From Natronomonas sp. (lineage in GTDB: Archaea; Halobacteriota; Halobacteria; Halobacteriales; Haloarculaceae): DNA of 50,279 nt. Position 1 is the stretch's first letter; the number at the start of each line of letters is the position of its first letter. The stretch spans positions 1-50,279 of the forward strand of contig NZ_JAQCNO010000050.1 of the NCBI RefSeq assembly GCF_028274965.1, written 5' to 3'. The notes under the pieces were generated by a model. The model was not told the origin of the DNA and did not search any database. It saw only the letters and a program-made list of their open reading frames with translations. Shown one piece after another: positions 7,170 to 14,875 of this stretch. The position numbers and the translations under genes were made by a program.

Positions 7170-10100
7170 ATGAAGTCCTCGATCCCGCTTTGCTTGTTGG
7201 TGTCGTCCTCGAAGACGGACTCGACCGCGCGCTGTAGTATCTCGAGTCGCTGTTTGGTGTACTCCCGGCAGCCGTACTCCGATGCGACCCGCATCGCGGT
7301 GTCGATGTACTTCTTGACCGACCCCTCGTGGACGGTGAGCGCGACCCGGCCGCCGCACTCCCGACAGTCGCCCGAAAGCGGCACCCGCCGGAACTTCTCG
7401 CCGCAGTCCAGACACCGCGTTTCCTGCCGCGAGAACGCCCGGAGGTTGCCGATGATGTCCGGCAGGAAGTGGTACTCGATGACCCGCTCGGCGACGTCGG
7501 TCTCGTCGACCGCCCGCAGTTTCCGGGCGAGTTCCAGTTGGGCGTTCATCTTCTCCATCATATCCCCGAGCGTCTTGTACGCCGACAGATCCGGGCCCGC
7601 CGCGATGTCGGCCGTGTCGTGGGTGTGATCGAACCCGCGGTACTCCCCGTCGGTGCCGAGGGTGTCCTCGCCGAGTCGTATCAGCCCTTCGACCTCGCCG
7701 GGGTCGGCCATCCGCCGCGTCGCCTCGTAGAACTCCCTTGGGTATGACCGGACGATGTCCATGTTGTGGGCCTCGTCGTCGATCTCGGAGGGGTCGATCC
7801 GGGAGGACATGACCAGGGGCGCGTCCATCCTCCCGCCCCGCTGGTCGGGGAGAAACGACTTCGAGAAGTTGATCAGCCCGTCCATGAGCAACATTACGCA
7901 GTCCTCGTCGCCGTCGCACTGACCGACGAACACGTCGTTGGCGACGAGCGTGTTGGTCCCTTCGACGGTCACACAGTAGGTGTGTTCGACAGCCGATTCG
8001 ACGATCTCCACGTCGACGACTTCGTCCAGCCACACGTCGCCGCCGTCGCCGAAGAGACGCTGTGTTCGTGTTTCAACGCCTTCGACGGCGTCCGCGAGCG
8101 TCTCGGATTTCCGATCGAGGTCGAAACCCACGCGGTCCGCGAACCGGACCGCGTTCTGCGAAGTGATTTTCAGGACCCACGTTTCGAACGACCGGGGCTC
8201 GTCGTAACACTCCGCGATCGCACCGGTCTCCGGGGTACGCTCTTCGCTGTACACCTTCGTGGCGACGCCGAACCGCTTGAGCGCCGCGACGAGGTCCGAC
8301 TTGAGTTCGTCGCTGACGGTGTGTGCGCGCACCTCGACGCGGTCGCTTGCGGTGCTACCGTCGCCCGAAACGTACGCTGCGAGGAACGAGCGCAACACGG
8401 GGTCCGGTGCCGAGAGGACACGACGCGGGATGCGTTTCGTCTCGGCTCGACTGCCCGCATCAAGGACGTCCGCGAACAGCGTCGTCACGAGACGGCTGGA
8501 CACCGTGATCTTCCACTCGTTTTCCTCGAACGCGTCGACGTTTAGCGTCTCCGCGAACGTTTCGGTCAGTTCTGCCCGGGGTGTCTCCTCGGGCGTACAG
8601 ATGGTCGTCTGATAGAACGAGCCGTCCTCTTTCCGCGTGAAACCTTCCGCAGCGTAGTACCCGAGCAGTGTGCCGACGGCCTCGTCGAGTTCGAAGTGAC
8701 GGGGGATTTCAGCGGTGTCACGTCGGACACTCAGGGTAACGTCGTCGGGAACCCGATCGAGTACGGTTTCGCGGTCAAACAGTTCGAGGAACGCGTCCAC
8801 GGGGACGCTGTCACGAGACACCCGGTTGTGCGCCGTCGAATCGCTCACTCCGAGACGTTCCGCGACGGGGTTCAGGTAGCTGTCCGCGTCGGTCGCGTCA
8901 TCGAGCAGTTCCCTGAGACGGGCTTTGCCGAGGCCGCGAACCATGAGGTCCTCGTTCGGGATAGAACCGGCATCGAGGAACTCGGCGAGCAGGTCGACTG
9001 TCTCGGCCGATCCGTCGACAGAGACCTGTTTCGGCGCCGGTATCGCGTCGCCCTCGGTAAGCCTGTGTGCCGCGACGCGCTCGATACTGCCGTTTTCCCG
9101 GCGCCGCATCGAGTGGTCCGGCGTTACGGTCAGTTCGCGTCCGGCTCTTGTCTCGACCCGGATGAGATGGTCGGGAGAGGGGTGTTTCGAGACTGTCTCG
9201 ACCCGCTGGCGCGTCCGCTCGCCCCCCTCGGTGAGTGACGGTACAAACACGTCGGTGTCGAGTTGCTGTACGAGCGCGCCGAAGTCGTCCTTGTCGGCGG
9301 TTTCCGGGTTAAGATGCCCTTTGACCAGCGTCTCGATCTCCTCGTAGTGCCAGCCGTCGTCTTCGTACCAGAGTTTGGTTTCGGGATGGAAGCAGTTCCG
9401 GCGCTTGGCGGCGTGGAAGTACGGGTGTGCGTACCCGACCGCCGCCGACGTGAACCCGATCACCCTGCCGACGACCGCCGCCGAGGTGTGCGGCGCCATC
9501 CCGAAGACCAACTCGCCGACGAGGTCCTCGCGGGTCTCGAGTTCGTAGTACCGCTCCATCCCGTAGTACTGCGCCAAGAGGTCGTCCACGAAGTCCGCGG
9601 TCCGCATCATGTGCTCGGCGGCCCCGTCGGACAGCACCACGTCCTGGACGCGCAACCCGACGAGTTGGTCCTCGTGGGTCAGCGCCTCGCCGTGGACGTC
9701 CGTCTCGTAGCCGAGGGCCCGCAGCCGGTCCGCGGAGACGTCGAGTTCGGCGGGTCGGACCGACGTGACCGGCAGGTCCGTCATGTCGTATCTGACGGTG
9801 CCGTCCTTGAACGACGACACGCCGTTTTTCGCCCGCAGGATCCCCTTCTCGATCGGCTCGGGGACCTTGTGCTCCGAGGAGAGCCCCTGTACGCCTTTCA
9901 GCACCTCGAAGGCGTTCTCGCGCTCGCCGACGGCCTCCAGCGCCGAGCGGTACTCCGCGTTGACGTCTATCGTCGTTCGCTGGACCGCGTCCGCCTCGGT
10001 CTCACAACGCGGACAGACCGCCCGCCCCGCGGCGTCGGGTTCGACGTCGATCTCGCAGCTGTGACAGACGTAGTGGGGCTCGGTCACGCCGTTGCAGTCC

Positions 10101-12274
10101 GGACACCGCGACCGGAACGTCGCCGTCCCGCAGGCGCGACAGCGCCGCCGCCCGACCTGGGCCTCGATCTCGCCCGGCGTGTCCCGCATCGTGTCGGCGT
10201 GCTTTGCGGCCTTCGCGATGTCGCGCTGTGCGCCGCCGGCCTCGCCGATCGGAAACAGCGTGTGGACCGCCGGCGAGAGGTCGCGCTTCTCGGATTTTTC
10301 GGGGCGGCCCATCCGACAGCCGATCCGGGTCGGGGCCCGCTCGCGGACCTCGAAGGGCGCGACCTCGTTGACGGCCTCGACGGCGTTCTCGCCGCCCTCG
10401 TACTCTCTCGCCGCCGCCGAGAGGCGCTCCCAGGTCAACTCGAGGTCGTCCGTGGCCCCGAGCGAACGGACGAACGGGCCCGCGTCCGGGACCGTGATCG
10501 TCTCCTCGCCCCGGCTGTGTTCGACCAACAGGACCTCGAGAGCCTCCCGCACCGGGTCGGCGTCCTCGACGACGAGCGTCCGCCCCGCCGTCGCCCCCGG
10601 CGCTTCGAGCGCCGACCCGTCGGACTCGACCCAGTCCCCGTCGGCCACCGCGTCGGCGAGCGCCTCGAAGCGGCCGACGTCGAGGTCGTGCCAGAGGTAC
10701 GTGTACTCGGGGTGCAACGGCGCGTCGTACGCCTCGGCCCACTCTAAGGCCCGCTCGGCGCTCGGGTGTTCGAGGTCGACCCGCGGCGCGTCCGCGAGCG
10801 CCTGGACGTCCGCGCCGGCGGCCGCGAGGTCCTCGCGCCACCACTCGACGGTGTAGCTCGCCGGCGACAGCGGGTGGTTGTTCTCGACGAACTCGCCGTA
10901 GTTGACGAGGTACTCCCCGGCGTCGAGGATCGCCTCGACGCCGTTTCTGACCGCGCGCGCCTCCTCCGGGTCGTCGATCCGCCGGACGTCGCCGTTCGCG
11001 AGCCTGACGGTCGGCCCCTCGATGGTGTCCACGGGGACCACCCCGGCGGCCTTGCCGGGGCGCTCGGTCTTGATCTGCGTGCCCGCCGCGAGGAAGTCGT
11101 CGAGGAGGTGCATCGTCGCCGGGTGGACCCCGGCGGTCGCGAAGCCGTGGTTCCGCGCCCGGCCGTACCGGAGCCGAAACCCTCCCTCCTCGGAGGGGTG
11201 TCCGAACACCGGCCGCCCGGCGATGAGGTCCCTGAGGAACTTCGCCTCCGGCTCGGGGCGGGCGGGGCCGCTCGGCGCCCGCCCGCCCGTCGCGTCGCCG
11301 GGATCGGCCGTGAGCTCGGCCTCGGTCTCGGGACCGCCCGCGCCGTCCTCGGAGCGCGCGCCGCTCTCGGCGACTGCCCCCTCTGTGTCCCCGCCGCCGG
11401 CGTCCGGTTCGCTCGCCCCTTCTGACTGTTTGTACGTCCCGTCGATGAGATCCTCCAGCCACGGCCACTCGACCTCCTCGAGTCGGGACGTGTACCGCTG
11501 GATCTTCGGGGCCTTCTGTGCGATCCCCTCGCCCAACACGAGGCACATGCCGCCGCGGGCGTTGTTCGTGTCGACCCGTTCGAGGTCCCGGAACCCCGAG
11601 ACCTCCTCGTCGCCCGTCGCCTCCCCGTCGAGCATGATCGGCATGTTCCGGGCGATGAACTTCGCCTCGGCGTCCTTCGGGGCGTACTGCAGCCCCGTCT
11701 CGTCGTCGTACAGCGACAGCTCCTCGGCGTAGCGCTCGATCTCGTCGTCCCGCGGGCCGTACTCCTCGATCCCGACGAGCGTTCGCGTGTAGTCGGCGAC
11801 GAGGACCGACAGCGCCTGTGCGGTCCCGCCGGCCGAGCGGATCGGCCCGGCGTAGTAGATGTTGACGAACTCCGTCCCGTCGTCGTTTTCCAACACCTCG
11901 ACGCGGTCGATCCCCTCGATGGGCGCGGCGACGACGCCCTCGGTCAACAGCGCAACGGCCGTCCGGACCGCGCCCTCGACTTTCCCTGCGGGCGTGTCGT
12001 ACTCCCCGACGGTCCCGTCGGCGAAGTCGGCCGCCAACTCCAGGGCCGCCTCCTCGCGCGAGAGGTCGGGGTCGGCCTCCATCTCCCGGACCCGCTCGGC
12101 GACGCCGTCGATCCCGAGGATGTTCTCGACGCGGTCGGCCATGTCCTTCGCGATCGGGATCTCGACGTCGTCCGTCGGGTCCCCACCGCGCCGTCTCGCC
12201 TCCTCGGCCACCTCGAGGGCCTCCTCGAGGCCGGATTCCAAGCGCTCGAAGTACCGCTCGTCGTCGGGCCGCAT
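7166..12274 (-). CDS. polC: DNA polymerase D large subunit DP2 with intein
   Basis: This 1702-residue precursor contains DP2, the catalytic subunit of the euryarchaeal replicative polymerase PolD. Supporting motifs are NARGGMCLVLGEG (about residue 240), the internal zinc fingers CRACGTATFRSRCPDC and CHSCEIDV..CPRCE, and the extein motif KRRN|CDGDEDCVMLLMDG around the active site. A C-terminal zinc module (CLDCGEKF..CRECGGRV) that contacts DP1 or PCNA follows. The intein occupies residues 961-1452; after splicing DP2 is 1210 residues. An acidic low-complexity insert (about 285-345) is halophile-typical. Its start abuts the stop of the PPC gene, and its stop overlaps the MutS-like start. DP1 is about 0.8 kb upstream. 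Confidence 0.96.
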   Translation of the reverse strand: MRPDDERYFERLESGLEEALEVAEEARRRGGDPTDDVEIPIAKDMADRVENILGIDGVAERVREMEADPDLSREEAALELAADFADGTVGEYDTPAGKVEGAVRTAVALLTEGVVAAPIEGIDRVEVLENDDGTEFVNIYYAGPIRSAGGTAQALSVLVADYTRTLVGIEEYGPRDDEIERYAEELSLYDDETGLQYAPKDAEAKFIARNMPIMLDGEATGDEEVSGFRDLERVDTNNARGGMCLVLGEGIAQKAPKIQRYTSRLEEVEWPWLEDLIDGTYKQSEGASEPDAGGGDTEGAVAESGARSEDGAGGPETEAELTADPGDATGGRAPSGPARPEPEAKFLRDLIAGRPVFGHPSEEGGFRLRYGRARNHGFATAGVHPATMHLLDDFLAAGTQIKTERPGKAAGVVPVDTIEGPTVRLANGDVRRIDDPEEARAVRNGVEAILDAGEYLVNYGEFVENNHPLSPASYTVEWWREDLAAAGADVQALADAPRVDLEHPSAERALEWAEAYDAPLHPEYTYLWHDLDVGRFEALADAVADGDWVESDGSALEAPGATAGRTLVVEDADPVREALEVLLVEHSRGEETITVPDAGPFVRSLGATDDLELTWERLSAAAREYEGGENAVEAVNEVAPFEVRERAPTRIGCRMGRPEKSEKRDLSPAVHTLFPIGEAGGAQRDIAKAAKHADTMRDTPGEIEAQVGRRRCRACGTATFRSRCPDCNGVTEPHYVCHSCEIDVEPDAAGRAVCPRCETEADAVQRTTIDVNAEYRSALEAVGERENAFEVLKGVQGLSSEHKVPEPIEKGILRAKNGVSSFKDGTVRYDMTDLPVTSVRPAELDVSADRLRALGYETDVHGEALTHEDQLVGLRVQDVVLSDGAAEHMMRTADFVDDLLAQYYGMERYYELETREDLVGELVFGMAPHTSAAVVGRVIGFTSAAVGYAHPYFHAAKRRNCFHPETKLWYEDDGWHYEEIETLVKGHLNPETADKDDFGALVQQLDTDVFVPSLTEGGERTRQRVETVSKHPSPDHLIRVETRAGRELTVTPDHSMRRRENGSIERVAAHRLTEGDAIPAPKQVSVDGSAETVDLLAEFLDAGSIPNEDLMVRGLGKARLRELLDDATDADSYLNPVAERLGVSDSTAHNRVSRDSVPVDAFLELFDRETVLDRVPDDVTLSVRRDTAEIPRHFELDEAVGTLLGYYAAEGFTRKEDGSFYQTTICTPEETPRAELTETFAETLNVDAFEENEWKITVSSRLVTTLFADVLDAGSRAETKRIPRRVLSAPDPVLRSFLAAYVSGDGSTASDRVEVRAHTVSDELKSDLVAALKRFGVATKVYSEERTPETGAIAECYDEPRSFETWVLKITSQNAVRFADRVGFDLDRKSETLADAVEGVETRTQRLFGDGGDVWLDEVVDVEIVESAVEHTYCVTVEGTNTLVANDVFVGQCDGDEDCVMLLMDGLINFSKSFLPDQRGGRMDAPLVMSSRIDPSEIDDEAHNMDIVRSYPREFYEATRRMADPGEVEGLIRLGEDTLGTDGEYRGFDHTHDTADIAAGPDLSAYKTLGDMMEKMNAQLELARKLRAVDETDVAERVIEYHFLPDIIGNLRAFSRQETRCLDCGEKFRRVPLSGDCRECGGRVALTVHEGSVKKYIDTAMRVASEYGCREYTKQRLEILQRAVESVFEDDTNKQSGIEDFM
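7919..9394 (-). mobile_element. Intein with LAGLIDADG homing endonuclease in DP2
   Basis: The 492-residue intein lies exactly between RRN and CDGDED of the DP2 catalytic motif. It starts with Cys (CFHPETKLWYED), has a block-B-type ELTVTPDHSM, and ends EGTNTLVANDVFVGQ before the +1 Cys. The last residue is Gln, not Asn, and the penultimate is Gly, not His. Between the splicing halves lie two LAGLIDADG motifs (LLGYYAAEGF and FLAAYVSGDGS), plus an HTH-like segment (RLGVSDSTAHNRVSR). An endonuclease able to spread the intein at this site is therefore probably intact. The DNA looks less GC-rich than the surrounding extein. A Gln-ended PolII intein that still splices is known from Pyrococcus. Confidence 0.93.
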
Positions 12275-12697
12275 CTACAGCGGCCAGAGATCGAGGTCCG
12301 TCACGTCGTCGTGTTCGCGTTCGAGCCGCGTGTCGAGCTCCCTGACGTAGAGCTCCCCCGCGAAGACGGTCGCCGAATCGAGGTGCCCGCCGACCATCGA
12401 GCCGTCCGGGCGCGAAAGCGTCGCGTGGGTGTGGGCAAAGCGGCCGTCGTCGAGGTGTGACACGTTCCCGAGCGCCGACGTCACCTCGAGGGGCTCGTCG
12501 AACTCGGCGGGGTAGTACTCCTGGTCGTCCTGGTCGTAGAACAGCACCGTCGCGTCCTGCACCGCGCCGAGCCCGAAAAAGAAGGCGGCGTCGATCCCCT
12601 CGCTCTCGGCGAAGTCCTCTATCTGCCCGCGCCAACCGCCCCCGTGATCGAGTCGGGCGACGTACTCGCGGTCGCCCTCGACACGTCGGTGATCCAT
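12275..12697 (-). CDS. PPC-domain (DUF296) DNA-binding protein
   Basis: The 140-residue protein has the plant-and-prokaryote-conserved (PPC/DUF296) fold, known as a trimeric domain in AT-hook proteins. Recognisable parts are the REYVARLDHGG strand, FFFGLGAVQDATVLFYD, a conserved THATLSRPDGSMVGGHL stretch with metal-ligand-like histidines, and AGELYVRELD. No AT-hook is visible, so DNA binding is inferred only from the family name. The ATG at 12697 is preferred to 12724 because the fold begins right after it. The stop codon abuts the DP2 start with no gap, suggesting one operon. Confidence 0.85.
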   Translation of the reverse strand: MDHRRVEGDREYVARLDHGGGWRGQIEDFAESEGIDAAFFFGLGAVQDATVLFYDQDDQEYYPAEFDEPLEVTSALGNVSHLDDGRFAHTHATLSRPDGSMVGGHLDSATVFAGELYVRELDTRLEREHDDVTDLDLWPL

Positions 12698-12735
12698 ACC
12701 CCCGACAACACCCCCCGGAAGCAAAAGCGATTCGG

Positions 12736-12900
12736 CTACCGCCAGTCGGTGACGACGACCGTCGCCTCGGTTGACATCGAGACGTACGCGTCCTCGCGAC
12801 AGAGCTCGGCGATGATGAGCTGTTCGCCCTCATCGCCGTCGTCGACCGAGGCCATGACTTCGCAGTCGGCGGCGGTCGGGGTAGCCGGGTTCTGCGACAT
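12736..12900 (-). CDS. Small acidic haloarchaeal protein (54 residues), unknown function
   Basis: The reading frame begins MSQNPATPTAADCEVMAS at 12900, continues with an acidic VDDGDEGEQLIIAEL stretch, and ends TVVVTDWR before a TAG. I recall similar 45-55 residue proteins with a MASVDD..GE..L.IAD/E core and a C-terminal DWR in other haloarchaea, currently without a function. A TATA-like box centred 26 bases before the ATG supports a real leaderless gene. It lies between the two polymerase D subunit genes on the same strand. It is not obviously membrane-bound, and it contains two Cys. Confidence 0.7.
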   Translation of the reverse strand: MSQNPATPTAADCEVMASVDDGDEGEQLIIAELCREDAYVSMSTEATVVVTDWR

Positions 12901-12921
12901 ACATGCTAATTGTTGTCACTC

Positions 12922-12931
12922 GGTATATAAC
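12922..12931 (-). promoter_or_regulatory. TATA-like box of the 54-residue protein
   Basis: Minus-strand GTTATATACC, in a locally AT-rich stretch, lies 22-31 bases before the ATG at 12900. It is one of the clearest archaeal TATA boxes in the window and may also drive the PPC-DP2-MutS genes. Confidence 0.6.
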
Positions 12932-13078
12932 GGTAACGATGTGATGACGTGACATACCGCCGTCGGGCGCCGGCGTCTCCCGACGCGACGCGGCTCCTCC
13001 CGGCGCGACACCCGTCGCTCGCCGGCCCCGCTGACCGCATAAGAGCCCCGCCGCTCGCGGCGCCGATCGGAACGCGGC

Positions 13079-14767
13079 TCAGGAGAACTTCCGGACGGTC
13101 ATCCCGAGCGTGTCCAACTCGAGGATCGGCGCGAACCCGGCGTCCGGATCGATGTTGACGCTGCGCTGGAACTCCGTTTGGGCCTGCCAACAGCCGGAGT
13201 TGACCGCCAGCACGTTCCGGTACTTCCCCCACCCGAGTTTGTGCACGTGCCCGGTGTGAAAGACGTCCGGCACCTCGTCCATGACGAGGTAGTCCTTCTG
13301 TTCGGGGGCCAGACGCGTGTGACCGCCGAACTGCGGGGCGACGTGGCGCTTTTTCAACAGCTGGTACATCGCCCTGTGGGGCTTCTCGTAGCTCGCTTTC
13401 CCCTCGGGGAGCTCCGCGATCACCTCGTCGATCGAGACGCCGTGGTACATGAGCACCGAGACGCCCTCGATCGTCACCATCGCCGGGTTCGAGACGATCC
13501 GCGCGTCGTGGGCGGTCATGATCCCACGCAGCTCCTCGTCGAAGCCCGGCTGTGGCTCGGCCAGCCGCACGGCGTCGTGGTTCCCCGGGATCATGACGAT
13601 CTCGATGTCGCCGGGGACCTCCTTGAGGCGCTCGGAGAACGCGCGGTACTGATCGAAGATGTCGACGATCTCCAGTTCCTCGTCCTGGTCGGGGTAGACG
13701 CCGACGCCCTCGACCATGTCCCCGGCGATGAGGAGGTACTCGATCCGGGCGGCCTCCGGGGTGTGCAGCCAGGCGGCGAACTCCCGCCACGCCTCGGCCA
13801 TGAACTCCTGGCTCCCGACGTGGACGTCGCTTATCAGCGCGGCCTGGACGTGCCTGTCGGCCGTCGAGGGCTCGTGCGTCCGGGGCACGTCCGGGAAGTA
13901 CAACTCGTCGACGAACAGGATCCCGCCGTCGTCGGAGAGCGTCCCCTCGACGGCGATGACCTCGTCGTACAGCAACTCGTCGACGAGGTCGGCGATCGGC
14001 CTGTCTTTCATGACCAGACAGGGGAACACGCCCGTCGTGTCCTCGAGTTCGACGAGCCAGTGGCCCGAGGCCGTCGAGCGGATGTCCGAGATCATCCCGA
14101 TCATGCCGGCGTCGCCGCCGCCGGGGCTCGACTGCATTGCCGCCGCGTTGCGGTGGGTGACGCGGCCCCGCAGCGTCCCCGCGAGGCGCTCGTAGCGGTC
14201 CCGGAACGTCGAGACGAAGTCGTCGTACTCGCCCGTTCCGGTCGAGTAGCCCGTCATGTCGTTGCCGACCTCGAGCGAGCGCAGCGACGGATCGACGGTC
14301 CGCGTCGCCTCCCCCTCGGACGGTTCTTCGGCCCCAGCCGTCGTCGCCGGAGCGCCCTCCTCGCGTGTCGGCTCCCGGCCCTCCTCCGTTACCCCCTTCG
14401 TTTCGACTGGAACTCCCTCGGAGTCGTGGTTCGGCTTCTCGGGGCGTTCTCCAGTCGAAACGAAGGGGTCGGGCCGGTCGGTCCCGTCCGGATCCGGAGC
14501 GGCGCCCTCGCCGGTATCGCCCGTCGGTTCCGCCGCCGTCCCGGCGTCCGCGATCGGGTTCCGGCCGTCTCGGGGGGCCTCGGTAAGCACCGCCCGAACG
14601 TCCGCCGCCGTGAGCTTCAGCGCCCCCTCGGCGGTCGCCTCGACGGCCACGGCGAGCGCCTCGGCGGTGTCCTCGGCCCTCGCCAGCAGCGTGATCGCCT
14701 CCCTGTCGGCGGCGTACCCGTGGGCCGCGAGCTCCCGGGCGATGCGGGCCGGCTCCTCCTGTGGCAC
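13079..14767 (-). CDS. polB: DNA polymerase D small subunit DP1 (3'-5' exonuclease)
   Basis: This 562-residue protein is DP1, the proofreading subunit of PolD. A helical N-terminal domain (about 1-65) precedes a long acidic linker (about 70-170), an OB fold (about 195-300) and a calcineurin-like phosphodiesterase domain (about 310-562). Metal-binding motifs are ISDVHVGS, AGDMVEGVG, IPGNHDAVR, MYHGVSID and HTGHVHKLG, all intact, so exonuclease activity is expected. Translation starts at GTG 14767 (GTG CCA CAG GAG). The linker DNA carries a perfect inverted pair of origin-recognition-box-like sequences (14393-14468). Confidence 0.95.
   Translation of the reverse strand: MPQEEPARIARELAAHGYAADREAITLLARAEDTAEALAVAVEATAEGALKLTAADVRAVLTEAPRDGRNPIADAGTAAEPTGDTGEGAAPDPDGTDRPDPFVSTGERPEKPNHDSEGVPVETKGVTEEGREPTREEGAPATTAGAEEPSEGEATRTVDPSLRSLEVGNDMTGYSTGTGEYDDFVSTFRDRYERLAGTLRGRVTHRNAAAMQSSPGGGDAGMIGMISDIRSTASGHWLVELEDTTGVFPCLVMKDRPIADLVDELLYDEVIAVEGTLSDDGGILFVDELYFPDVPRTHEPSTADRHVQAALISDVHVGSQEFMAEAWREFAAWLHTPEAARIEYLLIAGDMVEGVGVYPDQDEELEIVDIFDQYRAFSERLKEVPGDIEIVMIPGNHDAVRLAEPQPGFDEELRGIMTAHDARIVSNPAMVTIEGVSVLMYHGVSIDEVIAELPEGKASYEKPHRAMYQLLKKRHVAPQFGGHTRLAPEQKDYLVMDEVPDVFHTGHVHKLGWGKYRNVLAVNSGCWQAQTEFQRSVNIDPDAGFAPILELDTLGMTVRKFS
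14393..14468. repeat. Inverted pair of origin-recognition-box (ORB)-like elements inside the DP1 gene
   Basis: The 19-mer TCCAGTCGAAACGAAGGGG occurs on the plus strand at 14450-14468 and perfectly inverted at 14393-14411, with 38 bases between. Both arms point their G-string outward. The sequence fits my recollection of the archaeal (mini-)ORB, TCCAnnnGAAAC followed by a G-run, which is bound by Orc1/Cdc6. It lies in the DP1 linker, where the arms encode PVETKG and PFVSTGE. The spacer is GC-rich with no AT-rich unwinding region and no orc1/cdc6 gene is in the window, so a full origin is unlikely. Confidence 0.7.
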
Positions 14768-14875
14768 GGTCGTATGTCGCTGTCGGTACTCAAAAGCGTA
14801 GCGACCCGGGGCCTCCGGCCGCCCCGGCTGCCCCCGTCGGTGCTCCGGCGGCGGCCGGGCTATCGCCCCGTCGGC

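Noticed and set aside
7919-9394. Insertion in DP2 as a separate gene or frameshifted pseudogene
   Set aside because: The frame is continuous across both junctions and the ends match intein splice blocks, so it is an in-frame intein.
14412-14449. A full replication origin centred on the ORB pair
   Set aside because: The spacer is GC-rich and coding, no AT-rich unwinding element is present and no orc1/cdc6 gene is nearby.
14393-14468. The repeated 19-mer as a CRISPR repeat pair
   Set aside because: There are only two copies, in inverted not direct orientation, and the spacer lies in the reading frame of DP1.
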